A stretch of DNA of 16,518 nt from UBA2233 sp002347965 [NCBI: Nitrospirae bacterium UBA2233] (GCA_002347965.1 DDYN01000046.1:1-16518); one strand, 5' to 3'. Positions 1 through 7,846 are shown, counted from the stretch's first letter. The notes: generated by a model from the sequence alone, not told the origin. Made by a program: numbers and translations.

Positions 1-277
1 ACGAATAGATCTCCATGAGCTTGGCTTGCCCAACGGCCGCCAACGCCTGCTTGATGCCCACCGAAACAGGTTTTCCGTTCGTTTGGACAAGCATCCTCCC
101 GGTCATGACGGCGCCAGAGCTAACCAGTACAACCTCAGCCCCTAGGGCCCTCTTGAGGTTGACGACATCCCTCGTGAGCGCTTGAACGCGTTTTGGGTTT
201 AGGGATTGACCCTGGGAAAGTACGTGACTGCCGATTTTTACGACGATCCTTTTGAGCTGCTGATTGCGTAGATCCAT
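1..277 (-). CDS. proB: Glutamate 5-kinase, N-terminal part (cut by left edge)
   Basis: Glutamate 5-kinase phosphorylates glutamate to gamma-glutamyl phosphate, the first step of proline synthesis, in the cytoplasm. The visible 92 residues carry the amino-acid-kinase N-terminus: RIVVKIGSHVL (phosphate-binding Lys of the VVKIGS motif), then VVLVSSGAVMTGR, then a KQALAAVGQAKLMEIYS stretch, all characteristic of ProB. The ATG start is 3 nt after the obg stop. No good Shine-Dalgarno is visible upstream, so translation is probably coupled to obg, the last upstream gene of the same minus-strand operon. The C-terminal part lies beyond position 1, so the presence of a PUA domain cannot be judged. Identification is secure from the motif order and from the frequent obg-proB adjacency in proteobacteria. 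Confidence 0.93.
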   Translation of the reverse strand, partial: MDLRNQQLKRIVVKIGSHVLSQGQSLNPKRVQALTRDVVNLKRALGAEVVLVSSGAVMTGRMLVQTNGKPVSVGIKQALAAVGQAKLMEIYS

Positions 278-280
278 GTC

Positions 281-1273
281 TTATGTTGTCCGTAGTAAAT
301 AATGAACTAGGGATTCTATGTTCGTTCCGTAGCGCGCAGAGACAGAGATCACTTCAAACCCTAAGGTTCGGAAAAACTCCTCGTGATACTCCTTAAGGCT
401 TCCGTCTACTACGAGATCAATCTTATTCAGAAGGACGGCCTGAATGCGAGCCAGTAAGGCAGGATTGTAGCCGGAAAGCTCATCTCTAACGATTTCAAAG
501 GCCCTTTTTGGGGTCGGATCGGAAAGCGCCGCGTCGAGGACGACCACGAGGGCCTTGCTTCGTTCGATGTGCCGTAAAAACCGAATTCCTAGACCTCGCC
601 CTTGATGAGCCCCCTCGATTAACCCCGGCATGTCAGCAATAGTGCAACGCTTAGTCCCCTCATCCGTCAGCACGCCAAGCACGGGTGCTGTCGTCGTAAA
701 AGGATAGGCCGCAACCTTTGGCATTGCACGCGTCAAGGCACGAAGAAGCGAGGACTTACCCGCGCTAGGCATGCCTACAAACCCGAGGTCCGAGAGAAGT
801 TTTAATTCGAGCGAGCAAGCCTGCGTTTGCCCTTTTTGCCCCGGACTTGCCCACCTTGGCGCCTGGTTGGTCGAGGTGGCGAACCTAGCGTTTCCGTAGC
901 CGCCTTTGCCGCCTTTGCCAAGGATAAACCGCTGTCCATCCTCGAGCATCTCAAAGAGGACGGCTTTCGTCTCGTGGTCTTTCACGACCGTACCCAGCGG
1001 AAGGTAAACCGTCAAATCGCGGCCTCGCCTTCCTTTTCGGCCGTTTCCCTGTCCGTGCTCGCCGTTTTCCGCCCTCCAAAGCGGGGTATACAAGAAGTCT
1101 TCTAGGGTTTCCATACGGCTCGTGCCTTCAAGCACGACATCGCCGCCGTCGCCGCCGTCGCCGCCGTCCGGCCCACCCCTGGGCCTAGATCGTGTCCTTC
1201 GGAAGCTGGAACAACCGTTCCCCCCGGCTCCCCCTTGGGCGACGACTTTGGAAACCTCGTCGACGAACCGCAT
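281..1273 (-). CDS. obg: Obg/CgtA family ribosome-associated GTPase
   Basis: Obg is a GTPase that binds the 50S subunit and acts in ribosome assembly and stress signalling. The 330-residue protein has the glycine-rich Obg domain (residues 1-158, including the DGGDGGDGGD turn near 36-45) and a G domain. G1 is GMPSAGKSS at 167-175, G2 the TTT at 193-195, G3 DMPG at 214-217, G4 NKID at 283-286 and G5 SAR near 312. G1 differs slightly from the usual GFPNAGKS. No C-terminal extension (OCT or acidic tail) is present. The ATG start is preceded by AGGAG with 6 nt spacing; this SD lies inside the last codons of the upstream J-protein gene, whose stop is 3 nt before this ATG. It shares an operon with L21, L27 and ProB. 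Confidence 0.97.
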   Translation of the reverse strand: MRFVDEVSKVVAQGGAGGNGCSSFRRTRSRPRGGPDGGDGGDGGDVVLEGTSRMETLEDFLYTPLWRAENGEHGQGNGRKGRRGRDLTVYLPLGTVVKDHETKAVLFEMLEDGQRFILGKGGKGGYGNARFATSTNQAPRWASPGQKGQTQACSLELKLLSDLGFVGMPSAGKSSLLRALTRAMPKVAAYPFTTTAPVLGVLTDEGTKRCTIADMPGLIEGAHQGRGLGIRFLRHIERSKALVVVLDAALSDPTPKRAFEIVRDELSGYNPALLARIQAVLLNKIDLVVDGSLKEYHEEFFRTLGFEVISVSARYGTNIESLVHYLLRTT

Positions 1274-1276
1274 CCC

Positions 1277-2218
1277 CTACTCCTGACATACCAAGGCAAG
1301 CTCCTTGAAGAGTTCAAGCGCCTTGTCTGGCATACGTTCCGGAAAGACGACGGTAGCCTCGACGATCAAATCGCCAGGCGGCCCGCTTTTTTTTGCGAAC
1401 CCCTTACCCCGCACTCGTAGCTTCGTCCCGGAGTTTGTTTTCGGCGGGATTTTTATCCGAACGCTTCCGGAAAGCATGGGAACCTCTTTTTCTGCACCCA
1501 AGGCCGCTTCCCAGGGGAATAAGGGCAACTTAGCGACGAGGTTGTCGCCCTCGAGGCGAAAAAGAGGATGCTCTTGAAGCCTTACTTTGAAGTATAAATC
1601 GCCTTCGGGCAGAGATACACGAACACGCTCCCCGTCCCTCACGCCCCTAGGGATTCGGATGGTCACACGCCGCCCCTTGGAGGCCATTCCAATGCCTTGA
1701 GGGGCCTGGATGGAAAGCTCGAGCGTCTTCGTACACCCTTCGTGCGCCTCTTCTAGGCTCAAAGAAATCTCTTCTTCCTTGGGGGAAAGATCGGGTCCAG
1801 GCCAATCCCGCGAGGCTCTCTGCCTTGCATGCTCAAAGGGGGCCGTTCTTTTGGAGGACGCATGCCCAAAGGCACCCCCCCCAAAAAGCGTCTTGAAGAA
1901 ATCGCTGAAATCGCCCAAGCCTTCCAAATCGCCCACGTGGACGCGGAACCCTTGAAAGCCCGGCGGGGTCGTAAAATCCTGACCTGCTCGAAACTGGCCG
2001 CCAAGCATATCGTACTGCTTACGCTTTTCTGGGTCTGAAAGGACGGCGTTGGCCTCGGAAATTTCCTTAAACTTTGCTTCGGCCTCAACTTTCTTGCCGC
2101 CAGCATGCTTGTCGGGATGCCATTGTTTGGCAAGCCTTCGGTAAGCCTTCTTGATCTCCTCGGGCGTGGCGCTTTTTTGGACGCCTAAAATCGCGTAGTA
2201 ATCTTTATACGCAACCAT
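1277..2218 (-). CDS. J-domain co-chaperone, CbpA/DnaJ type without zinc finger
   Basis: This is a DnaJ-family co-chaperone of 313 residues that should stimulate Hsp70 (DnaK) ATPase and bind unfolded clients. The J domain occupies about residues 5-70, with the HPD motif at 34-36 and helix I sequence YKDYYAILGV. A Gly/Phe-rich linker follows (about 75-120), then two DnaJ C-terminal client-binding domains (about 150-305, with the IRIPRGVRDGERVRV and IKIPPKTNSGTKLRVRGKG signatures). The four CxxCxGxG zinc motifs of true DnaJ are absent, so it is CbpA-like. No better start than the ATG exists because the J domain begins at residue 4; an AAAAGGA tract abuts the ATG. Its place between rpmA and obg is unusual for this conserved operon. 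A weak promoter candidate lies just upstream. Confidence 0.93.
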   Translation of the reverse strand: MVAYKDYYAILGVQKSATPEEIKKAYRRLAKQWHPDKHAGGKKVEAEAKFKEISEANAVLSDPEKRKQYDMLGGQFRAGQDFTTPPGFQGFRVHVGDLEGLGDFSDFFKTLFGGGAFGHASSKRTAPFEHARQRASRDWPGPDLSPKEEEISLSLEEAHEGCTKTLELSIQAPQGIGMASKGRRVTIRIPRGVRDGERVRVSLPEGDLYFKVRLQEHPLFRLEGDNLVAKLPLFPWEAALGAEKEVPMLSGSVRIKIPPKTNSGTKLRVRGKGFAKKSGPPGDLIVEATVVFPERMPDKALELFKELALVCQE

Positions 2219-2247
2219 TCCTTTTGTTCCACATCGCGCGAAACTGC

Positions 2248-2276
2248 CTTAAAAAGTTTGTACATTTCTCTGTCAA
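2248..2276 (-). promoter_or_regulatory. Possible internal promoter upstream of the J-protein gene
   Basis: On the minus strand a perfect TTGACA (2271-2276) is followed after 17 nt by TTTAAG (2248-2253), a 4/6 match to TATAAT. It sits in the 96-nt gap between rpmA and the J-protein gene, the widest gap in the operon, so a secondary promoter is plausible. No CIRCE element or obvious heat-shock sigma-32 signature is visible. Confidence is low because the -10 is poor. Confidence 0.3.
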
Positions 2277-2314
2277 ATCAACCGAACAACCTGGCCCGAC
2301 ATTAAGAAAAACGC

Positions 2315-2575
2315 TCAAGCCTGCGATTCTTGGACCACATGAACCGTCTGACGGGACCCGCTCTGTTTGAAGACTATCCTGCCATCTTTTTTCGCAAACA
2401 GGGTATAGTCCCTTCCCATACCCACGTTCAACCCCGGATGAAACTTGGTACCGAGCTGACGGACGATGATATTGCCCGCTTTTGCCGCCTCGCCCTCGAA
2501 CATCTTTACGCCAAGCCGTTTGCCTGCAGAGTCTCGGCCGTTCCTAGACGAGCCCTGCCCTTTTTTGTGTGCCAT
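2315..2575 (-). CDS. rpmA: 50S ribosomal protein L27 (bL27)
   Basis: L27 is a component of the large subunit whose N-terminal tail reaches toward the peptidyl-transferase centre. The 86-residue sequence matches the family from end to end: [16 protein letters not shown], then [42 protein letters not shown]. It starts directly with MAHKKG and has no cleavable N-terminal extension of the kind found in Firmicutes. The ATG is preceded by AGGAG with 6 nt spacing and lies 23 nt downstream of the rplU stop. rplU-rpmA is a nearly universal bacterial pair. Confidence 0.98.
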   Translation of the reverse strand: MAHKKGQGSSRNGRDSAGKRLGVKMFEGEAAKAGNIIVRQLGTKFHPGLNVGMGRDYTLFAKKDGRIVFKQSGSRQTVHVVQESQA

Positions 2576-2598
2576 AGCCTTCTCCTACTAAAGTCTGC

Positions 2599-2919
2599 TT
2601 ATGCGCTGATCGCTTGAACTTTAACTAGGGTCCGAAGATCCCTGTATCCTAGAGTTCTACGGTGACGCTTCCTTCGTATCATCTTAAAGACCCTCACCTT
2701 CGGCCCTTTGGTGCATCCTATAACCCCAAGGCCTACCTTCGCACCCTCGACGTACGGCACTCCAAACTTGACCCCGCCTTCCGTCTTCAAGGCGAGAACG
2801 CTCCCCACCTCGAGGGTTTCCCCCGCATCGCCTAAATGACCCCTCAGAGATAGTATATCCCCTACCTTCGCGTTAAACTGAATGCCAGAATGGGAAAAAA
2901 TAACCTCTTGAACCTCCAC
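2599..2919 (-). CDS. rplU: 50S ribosomal protein L21 (bL21)
   Basis: L21 binds 23S rRNA in the large subunit. At 106 residues it has the normal family length. The C-terminal signature is clear: VRVFKMIRRKRHRRTLGYRDLRT followed by VKVQAIS, and the central VKFGVPYVEGAKV strand matches the usual L21 pattern. The N-terminus (MEVQEVIFSHSGIQFNAKVGD) is more divergent than usual. The start is GTG, supported by a GGAGG 10 nt upstream. It is the first gene of the minus-strand operon and is served by the promoter at 2964-2993, giving a leader of roughly 35-40 nt. Confidence 0.96.
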   Translation of the reverse strand: MEVQEVIFSHSGIQFNAKVGDILSLRGHLGDAGETLEVGSVLALKTEGGVKFGVPYVEGAKVGLGVIGCTKGPKVRVFKMIRRKRHRRTLGYRDLRTLVKVQAISA

Positions 2920-2963
2920 GTTTCCGCTTCCTCCGCTGCAAGTTTCTTGAATCCTTTTATTTT

Positions 2964-2993
2964 ATCTTACTTTGAAATAAAATAGAGCGTCAA
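2964..2993 (-). promoter_or_regulatory. Sigma-70-type promoter for the rplU operon
   Basis: On the minus strand TTGACG (2988-2993, 5/6 to consensus) is followed after 18 nt by TAAGAT (2964-2969, 4/6). The predicted transcription start is near 2957, about 38 nt upstream of the rplU GTG. The segment also contains an AT-rich dyad, ATTTTAT / ATAAAAT, and is shared with the divergent metK gene. A -10-like TAAAAT at 2978-2983 exists on the plus strand for metK, but no convincing -35 partner was found. Confidence 0.55.
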
Positions 2994-3061
2994 CCTTCGG
3001 GCTCAAAAGGGGTGTTTTGTCCCAACAGGCGATAAGAACAAACGGAGGAATAGTGCGGGCA

Positions 3062-4225
3062 ATGTCAAGATACTTGTTTACGTCGGAGTCCGTCACGGAG
3101 GGTCACCCGGACAAACTGGCGGATCAAATCTCGGACGCAATTTTGGATGCCTATTTGGCGAGAGACAAAAAAGCAAGGGTTGCACTGGAAACCCTCTTGA
3201 CCGGTAAAATGGCCGTTCTTGCCGGAGAAGTCAGCTCGGATGCTTACGTAGACGTGATTAAGGTTGCGAGGGAAGTCATCCGGGAGGTCGGTTACGACCG
3301 GCAGGGCGATTCCTTCAGGGAGAACAAGGTGAGTTTTCTTGTCGACATCGGAAGGCAATCGCCCGACATCGCCCTAGGCGTGGACGAGTACGACGGCCAT
3401 GAGCAGGGTGCTGGAGATCAAGGGCTGATGTTCGGGTATGCGTGCGACGAAACCGAGACGCTCATGCCCATGCCGATCAGCTTTGCTCAGCAGCTCGCCA
3501 AAAGGCTCTCTTTTGCACGAAAGAGCGGGACGCTGCCCTTCTTGCGCCCGGACGGAAAGACCCAGGTAACCGTCCTTTACGAGAACGGCGAGCCTGTAGG
3601 CATTCAGGCTGTTGTTGTTTCCTCGCAGCATACCGAGGATGCCAACCTTCGGACGGTAACCGAGGGTATCATCGAAGAGGTCGTTACCCCCATCATCCCA
3701 AAAGAGCTCAAACTTCCCGGCATGAAGCTCTTCATCAACCCTACGGGCCGGTTCGTCGTTGGCGGGCCCGAAGGAGATTCGGGGCTTACGGGCAGGAAGA
3801 TTATTGTCGACACCTACGGGGGGATGGGCCACCACGGGGGCGGCTGTTTTTCCGGCAAGGACCCCAGCAAGGTCGACCGGAGCGCTAGCTACATGGCCCG
3901 CTACGTCGCCAAGAACCTGGTTGCCGCAGGGCTTTCCAAGCGTGCGGAGGTTCAAGTGGCCTACGCTATCGGGGTGGCCAGGCCCGTGTCTGTCATGGTC
4001 CACGCGTTCGGCACGGCGCAGGTGGAAGAAGAACGGCTTATACGCGCGGTAGAGGAACTTTTCGACTTCCGCCCCAAGATGATCATCGAGCATCTCGACC
4101 TCCTTCGGCCGATCTACAGGCAAACCGCGACCTACGGCCATTTTGGCCGGACAGAACCGGGGTTCAGCTGGGAACGAACAGACCAGGTCGAGAAGCTGAA
4201 GGAATACTTCGGAACGCGGGCTTAA
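3062..4225 (+). CDS. metK: S-adenosylmethionine synthase (methionine adenosyltransferase)
   Basis: MetK makes S-adenosylmethionine from methionine and ATP in the cytoplasm. From the ATG at 3062 the protein is 387 residues, close to the 384 of E. coli, and begins [18 protein letters not shown], aligning with the canonical N-terminus. Key motifs are GHPDK (14-18), [12 protein letters not shown] (116-127) and the phosphate-loop [16 protein letters not shown] (259-274; most family members have Ala where Cys 262 stands). HFGR is near the C-terminus. A GGAGG at 3044-3048 is 13 nt before this ATG. An in-frame GTG at 3053 is only 4 nt from it, so the exact start remains open by 3 codons. It is divergent from the rplU operon and 7 nt upstream of the kinase gene. 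Confidence 0.97.
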   Translation: MSRYLFTSESVTEGHPDKLADQISDAILDAYLARDKKARVALETLLTGKMAVLAGEVSSDAYVDVIKVAREVIREVGYDRQGDSFRENKVSFLVDIGRQSPDIALGVDEYDGHEQGAGDQGLMFGYACDETETLMPMPISFAQQLAKRLSFARKSGTLPFLRPDGKTQVTVLYENGEPVGIQAVVVSSQHTEDANLRTVTEGIIEEVVTPIIPKELKLPGMKLFINPTGRFVVGGPEGDSGLTGRKIIVDTYGGMGHHGGGCFSGKDPSKVDRSASYMARYVAKNLVAAGLSKRAEVQVAYAIGVARPVSVMVHAFGTAQVEEERLIRAVEELFDFRPKMIIEHLDLLRPIYRQTATYGHFGRTEPGFSWERTDQVEKLKEYFGTRA

Positions 4226-4232
4226 GCTCCCC

Positions 4233-5822
4233 ATGGACGAGGCCCTCAAGGCCTTCTTGCTCGATCCCACAACCTTTGGGTTGTCTGAAGGGGCAGAGGT
4301 TCGGCACATTCAGACGCACATCAGCGACGTCTTTGTGGCCGGAGAGCACGCTTACAAGGTAAAAAAGTCCGTAAATTTTGGCTTTTTAGATTTCACTTCG
4401 CTCGAAAAACGCGGGTACTTCGTCCAGCAAGAGATCGAGCTCAACCGAAGGCTTGCAGCCGGCGTCTACGAAGGGGCCGTAGCCATCCTAAAAGACGAAG
4501 ACGGGTCTTTTCGCCTGTCCGAGCGCCCGGAAGATTTCGAGATGGCCGTAGAACACGCCCTCAAGATGAAGCGACTAGACGATGCCTGGAGCTTGAAGGC
4601 CATGCTTGGGGATGGACGGCTTAAGGAGCATCACGTCGTTACGCTCGCAAAAAAACTCCAAGCGTTTTATGCGAACAGCCCCTTGGACGAGGCGCGCTCG
4701 GTGTTCGGCGAACCCGCCCAGATAAAGCGCAACACGGACGAAAACTTCGAGCAAACCCTCCCCTACATCGGGTTTACCTTGAGTGAGCGTGAATACCGGA
4801 CAATCGAGGCCTTCACCAACCGCTTCCTTGTTGAGCACCGGGAACTGCTTCAAAGGCGCGTTTTGGAAGGCTTTGTCCGCGATTGCCACGGAGACTTGCA
4901 CGCAGACCACGTGTACTTCCCCCCCTCTGGAGAAGTCTTGGTCATAGACCAGATTGAGTTTAACGAACGGTTCCGCTTCCACGACGTAGCCTCGGACGTG
5001 GCCTTCCTTACGATGGACCTCGCGTTTCAGGGGTTCCCCAACTGGGCCAAGGCGTTTAAACTGGCGTTCACCCAAGAAGCAAACGATAAAGACCTTTTAG
5101 AGCTTCTACCGTTTTACGAAGCCTACAGAGCCTACGTCAGGGGCAAGGTCGAAGGGTTTTCGCTCGAGAAAGACTCGATCAAACCCGACTCCAAGGCCTT
5201 TCAGAGGGTTCGCGGCTATTTTCGTCTAGCATACAGAAGGGCCTTGGGTATCTCCGAGCCGCTTCTTTTGGTCGTTTTGGGGCCGATGGGGTCCGGCAAG
5301 ACGACGCTTGCCATGGCCCTTTCCGAAGCGCTCGACATCCCGGCGTTCTCTACGGACAGGGTACGAAAGGAGTTAGCCGGTATCGGCGAACAGCGCCACT
5401 ACGTGCCGTTTGGCGAGGGCATTTATTCGACGGATTTTTCCCAAAGAACCTACGAAGAGCTAGTTCATAGGGCTCTTGGCCACATCAAGGCCGGAAGAAG
5501 CGTCATTATAGAAGGCGGGTTTCCGGAGCCCCAACAGCGAACGCTCCCTCTAGCCGAGCTAAAGCGAGCAGGGATTCAAGCCAGGACGGTGTTTATCGGC
5601 TGCGAAGCCTCCAAGGCAACCCTCGTCTGTCGCCTCCAAAAAAGGCAACTCTCGGGCGAACAAGTCGCCGACGGGCGTACGGAAATCCTGGAGAGTCAGC
5701 TTGCCTCCTTTGCCCCCCTCCCCGTAGGGATCGAGGCACCACTTCTTAGGGTTTGGAGCGAAAAACCCCTCGCATCGCAGGTTGAGCGCATTCTCAAATC
5801 AAACGCCCTCAAGGGCGTCTAA
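4233..5822 (+). CDS. Two-domain protein: APH-like kinase fold plus P-loop kinase/ATPase domain
   Basis: This 529-residue protein joins an aminoglycoside-phosphotransferase-like domain (about 1-330) to a zeta-toxin/gluconokinase-like P-loop domain (about 345-525), the architecture usually annotated as bifunctional aminoglycoside phosphotransferase/ATP-binding protein. In the first domain the Brenner-type catalytic loop is CHGDLHADH (catalytic Asp 221) and the metal-binding segment is IDQIEFN (Asp 239); a Lys in AYKVKK (42-45) is the likely ATP lysine. In the second, the Walker A motif is GPMGSGKTT (350-358), followed by a DR-type substrate loop STDRVRKEL. The substrate is unknown; there is no reason to call it a resistance enzyme. 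The ATG is 7 nt after metK without a clear SD, so it is probably translationally coupled. No signal peptide or membrane segment is visible. Confidence 0.85.
   Translation: MDEALKAFLLDPTTFGLSEGAEVRHIQTHISDVFVAGEHAYKVKKSVNFGFLDFTSLEKRGYFVQQEIELNRRLAAGVYEGAVAILKDEDGSFRLSERPEDFEMAVEHALKMKRLDDAWSLKAMLGDGRLKEHHVVTLAKKLQAFYANSPLDEARSVFGEPAQIKRNTDENFEQTLPYIGFTLSEREYRTIEAFTNRFLVEHRELLQRRVLEGFVRDCHGDLHADHVYFPPSGEVLVIDQIEFNERFRFHDVASDVAFLTMDLAFQGFPNWAKAFKLAFTQEANDKDLLELLPFYEAYRAYVRGKVEGFSLEKDSIKPDSKAFQRVRGYFRLAYRRALGISEPLLLVVLGPMGSGKTTLAMALSEALDIPAFSTDRVRKELAGIGEQRHYVPFGEGIYSTDFSQRTYEELVHRALGHIKAGRSVIIEGGFPEPQQRTLPLAELKRAGIQARTVFIGCEASKATLVCRLQKRQLSGEQVADGRTEILESQLASFAPLPVGIEAPLLRVWSEKPLASQVERILKSNALKGV
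5803..5818 (-). terminator. Possible terminator for the minus-strand transglutaminase-like gene
   Basis: ACGCCC (5803-5808) and GGGCGT (5813-5818) form a perfect 6-bp stem with a 4-nt loop. On the minus strand it is followed by TTGATTTG, a T-rich tail, so it could stop transcription arriving from the gene at 5953-6612. The hairpin lies inside the last codons of the convergent kinase gene. The stem is short and the T tract is interrupted. Confidence 0.4.
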
Positions 5823-5844
5823 CCCCGATAGGCGGGACAAACGC

Positions 5845-5868
5845 GCCCCGCTCTCCTTCCGGCGGGGC
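5845..5868. terminator. GC-rich hairpin between convergent genes
   Basis: GCCCCGC (5845-5851) pairs perfectly with GCGGGGC (5862-5868) around a 10-nt loop, 23 nt after the kinase stop codon. No uninterrupted T-run follows on either strand, so it is only a weak candidate for a bidirectional terminator. The rest of the 130-nt convergent gap (5823-5952) shows no gene. Confidence 0.4.
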
Positions 5869-5952
5869 TGGAAAACCTCGACTATCTTCTTTTGCGGGGC
5901 CTATCTTGGGGAATTTAACCCTGCCAAAATGTCAACGGCCACGAACCATTGT

Positions 5953-6612
5953 TTATTCTTTGCCCACCTCGGCCTCGAAGTCGCCCTGGGGCGCTTGGGC
6001 TAACGCGGTTGCCATGAAAGGGTAGGCCTCGAGCATCGCCTGAAGCCAGGCTTCATAGGGGAAATCCGCGTACATCCCCCTGTCTTTAAGGTATTCCATG
6101 TGACGCCTGCCCTCTTTGTCTAAAGGCTGAAAGAGCGCATCGTTACGGCCGTCAAACTCGAGCGGGAGGATACCGGCTTTCTCGCAGAGCTCTTTGTTGA
6201 ACGTAGCCGTGGCCTTGAGCCAACGCCCGTTCAAGTAGAGCAGCGTGTAACCATGAAAGGCGAACACATCCGTCCCCATGGTTTCCGTTAGGCGTTTGCT
6301 CGTCAGGTGGTTGCGCACGTCGGCAAACCCGAGCGCGGCCGGAATCCCGGCGGCCCTGGCAAGCGCTGCCAACAAAATGGCCTTCGGAACGCAGAAGGCC
6401 TTGGCCCTTTCGAGCACGCGGCTTGCACAAAATTCTTCTTTAGAAATGGCCATGCTGTAGGGGTCGTATCGAATCCCGTCCCTCACGGCATAAAACAACC
6501 GAACCGCCGCCTGGACAGGGCCGTCCGCACCCTCCGTGACCCGCTTGGCGTAAGCGACAACAGAAGGGTTGTCGCTGTCTATGAAATACGTGGGCTTTAA
6601 GTATTCCTGCAT
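5953..6612 (-). CDS. Transglutaminase-like superfamily protein
   Basis: The 219-residue protein has the transglutaminase/cysteine-protease core: RDGIRYDPY (44-52), the nucleophile region KAFCVPKAILLAALARAAGIPA (Cys 74), and the histidine strand FHGYTLLYLNGRW (His 120). The third position of the triad, normally Asp in a WxxxD pattern, reads KATATFN here, with Thr 135 where Asp is usual; the exact reaction is therefore uncertain. There is no signal peptide, so a cytoplasmic location is likely. The ATG has AAGGA about 7 nt upstream. The nearest minus-strand gene is DUF2804, 241 nt upstream, so it may have its own promoter; an AT-rich CTATAGAAT lies about 40 nt before the start. The substrate cannot be inferred. 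Confidence 0.8.
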   Translation of the reverse strand: MQEYLKPTYFIDSDNPSVVAYAKRVTEGADGPVQAAVRLFYAVRDGIRYDPYSMAISKEEFCASRVLERAKAFCVPKAILLAALARAAGIPAALGFADVRNHLTSKRLTETMGTDVFAFHGYTLLYLNGRWLKATATFNKELCEKAGILPLEFDGRNDALFQPLDKEGRRHMEYLKDRGMYADFPYEAWLQAMLEAYPFMATALAQAPQGDFEAEVGKE

Positions 6613-6801
6613 CGAGGCGTCCTTTTTTGCGTCCTTTCCTTATTCTATAGATTCTCCGGACGTAACACCATCGTGCTCACAGGGCCGACCAAGGCCCAAA
6701 ATGTACTCGATACTAAAGCGACGGCCGGTGTAAGGGTATAAGGAGTCTTACTTTCATCAGCCGCCAAACCAAACGAAGACGGCGTAGCCAAACAGCATCA
6801 A

Positions 6802-6825
6802 GTATGGGCGACTCTTACGCCATAC
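6802..6825. repeat. Hairpin downstream of the DUF2804 gene
   Basis: GTATGGGCG (6802-6810) and CGCCATAC (6818-6825) form an 8-bp stem with one bulged G and a 7-nt loop, about 30 nt after the DUF2804 stop on the minus strand. No T-run follows, so it is a possible 3'-end structure and not a standard terminator. The remaining gap to 6613 holds no gene that can be supported. Confidence 0.3.
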
Positions 6826-6853
6826 GACGGCTAGCGCGGCCGACTAAGGCGAA

Positions 6854-7846
6854 TCACCACTTGGCATAGTGGTCCTCAGCCCATCCTGGGCATGTTTCAA
6901 TTTTGATTGTTTCCCCAGAATCGGTTCTTAGCCGGCCAACAAAGGTTCCCATGAACTGTTTGAATTTAGACTTCACAAGTAGGGCGTTGACAGATTCTTC
7001 CCGGTGGGCCTCCGGGTAGAAGGCAAGGTCTACCTTTTGATCGTAGGAGGCAACGTGCCAAGGCTCGTAGAGGTTGCGGGTTTGGAAGACAAAGTTCACC
7101 GCGTCAACTTTGGTACGAACGCCACCGACCCAAAACGCGTTCTCGGTAAAGCTGGTCTCGTTGACCCCGCAAGAAAGATTCAGCCCAAACGACCGGCCAT
7201 CCGGCAGGGTTGAGGCGGCAGCCGCCCAGTTCCAACACGTATGACGTCGCATGTAGCCGGCCGTCCAGTCCATGAGGCCCCTGTAACCCGGAGAGGCGAC
7301 CTCAACGGTTCGGCCTGCATAGCAAACTTGGCCCGACAAATCAATCGGCACGGTCTTTTCTGTGTAGACCCAGCCGCGATACCCGGCTCTGCTGCACAGC
7401 CTTAAAGGTAAGGCGGTTGGCCGCATGGTTACGTCCACGCGAACATCCCCGGCGGCGTTGGCCTTCACCTTGTCATGGAGGATTTCTATGTTTAGGCGGC
7501 GCGAGGAAAAAACGCTCTCGGGCATGACGGGCGTTGTTTTTATAAGCACCTTGGAAGAGGGCAAAGAGATCTTGCGTGCTTCGGCCAGCTTGCGAGTTTT
7601 TCGGTCGTACACGTAAAGAAAACCGTTGGTCAGGTATTTCAGGTCTACTACGGCCATCCCCACCATGATGTCTTGCCCTAAAACCCCGAAGAAATGAAAC
7701 TGGTTGGCCATGAGGCCCTTCAGCGTCTTGGGGATCTTGAACCCCATCGGGGTCTCCAGGGGGTAGTCTTGAAAATTGACGTTCTCGACCGGCTCATCGT
7801 ACAAGCCGTAGCGAAGGCATCCTTGAGCGTCTACAAGCTTATCCAC
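6854..7846 (-). CDS. DUF2804 domain-containing protein
   Basis: This 330-residue protein matches the DUF2804 family over its full length. Recognisable parts are the MGFKIPKTLKGLMANQFHFFGV-like N-terminal third, an internal GYRGLMDWTAGYMRRHTCWNWAAA segment, and the family-typical ending AEDHYAKW. DUF2804 has no established biochemical function; it is predicted to be a beta-rich cytoplasmic protein and no signal peptide or membrane helix is seen. The start is GTG, chosen because GAGGAG lies 5 nt upstream. It follows the acyl-CoA cluster on the same strand after a 139-nt gap, so it could be a distal member of that operon or be transcribed separately. Confidence 0.85.
   Translation of the reverse strand: MDKLVDAQGCLRYGLYDEPVENVNFQDYPLETPMGFKIPKTLKGLMANQFHFFGVLGQDIMVGMAVVDLKYLTNGFLYVYDRKTRKLAEARKISLPSSKVLIKTTPVMPESVFSSRRLNIEILHDKVKANAAGDVRVDVTMRPTALPLRLCSRAGYRGWVYTEKTVPIDLSGQVCYAGRTVEVASPGYRGLMDWTAGYMRRHTCWNWAAAASTLPDGRSFGLNLSCGVNETSFTENAFWVGGVRTKVDAVNFVFQTRNLYEPWHVASYDQKVDLAFYPEAHREESVNALLVKSKFKQFMGTFVGRLRTDSGETIKIETCPGWAEDHYAKW

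Noticed and set aside
827-1105. Plus-strand frames opposite obg and the J-protein gene
   Set aside because: They are low-complexity shadows of intact minus-strand genes without family resemblance.
1141-1167. Three tandem 9-bp GC-rich repeats
   Set aside because: They encode the normal glycine/aspartate-rich turn of the Obg domain and need no other explanation.
2994-3061. SAM riboswitch upstream of metK
   Set aside because: None of the conserved SAM-I or SAM-II core sequences could be found in the leader, and no terminator/antiterminator pair is visible.
3017-3061. Longer metK reading from TTG at 3017
   Set aside because: The added residues do not match the family N-terminus, and the GGAGG at 3044-3048 lies downstream of that start.
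3374-4309. Long open frame (311 codons) on the minus strand opposite metK
   Set aside because: It is antisense to metK, whose motifs are complete. The translation resembles no protein family and is biased as expected from the codon composition of the sense gene.
6757-6843. Short hydrophobic minus-strand frame (28 residues ending LMLFGYAVFVWFGG)
   Set aside because: It has no acceptable start codon near its beginning, no Shine-Dalgarno and no known family; it is probably chance, although a remnant of a membrane protein gene cannot be excluded.
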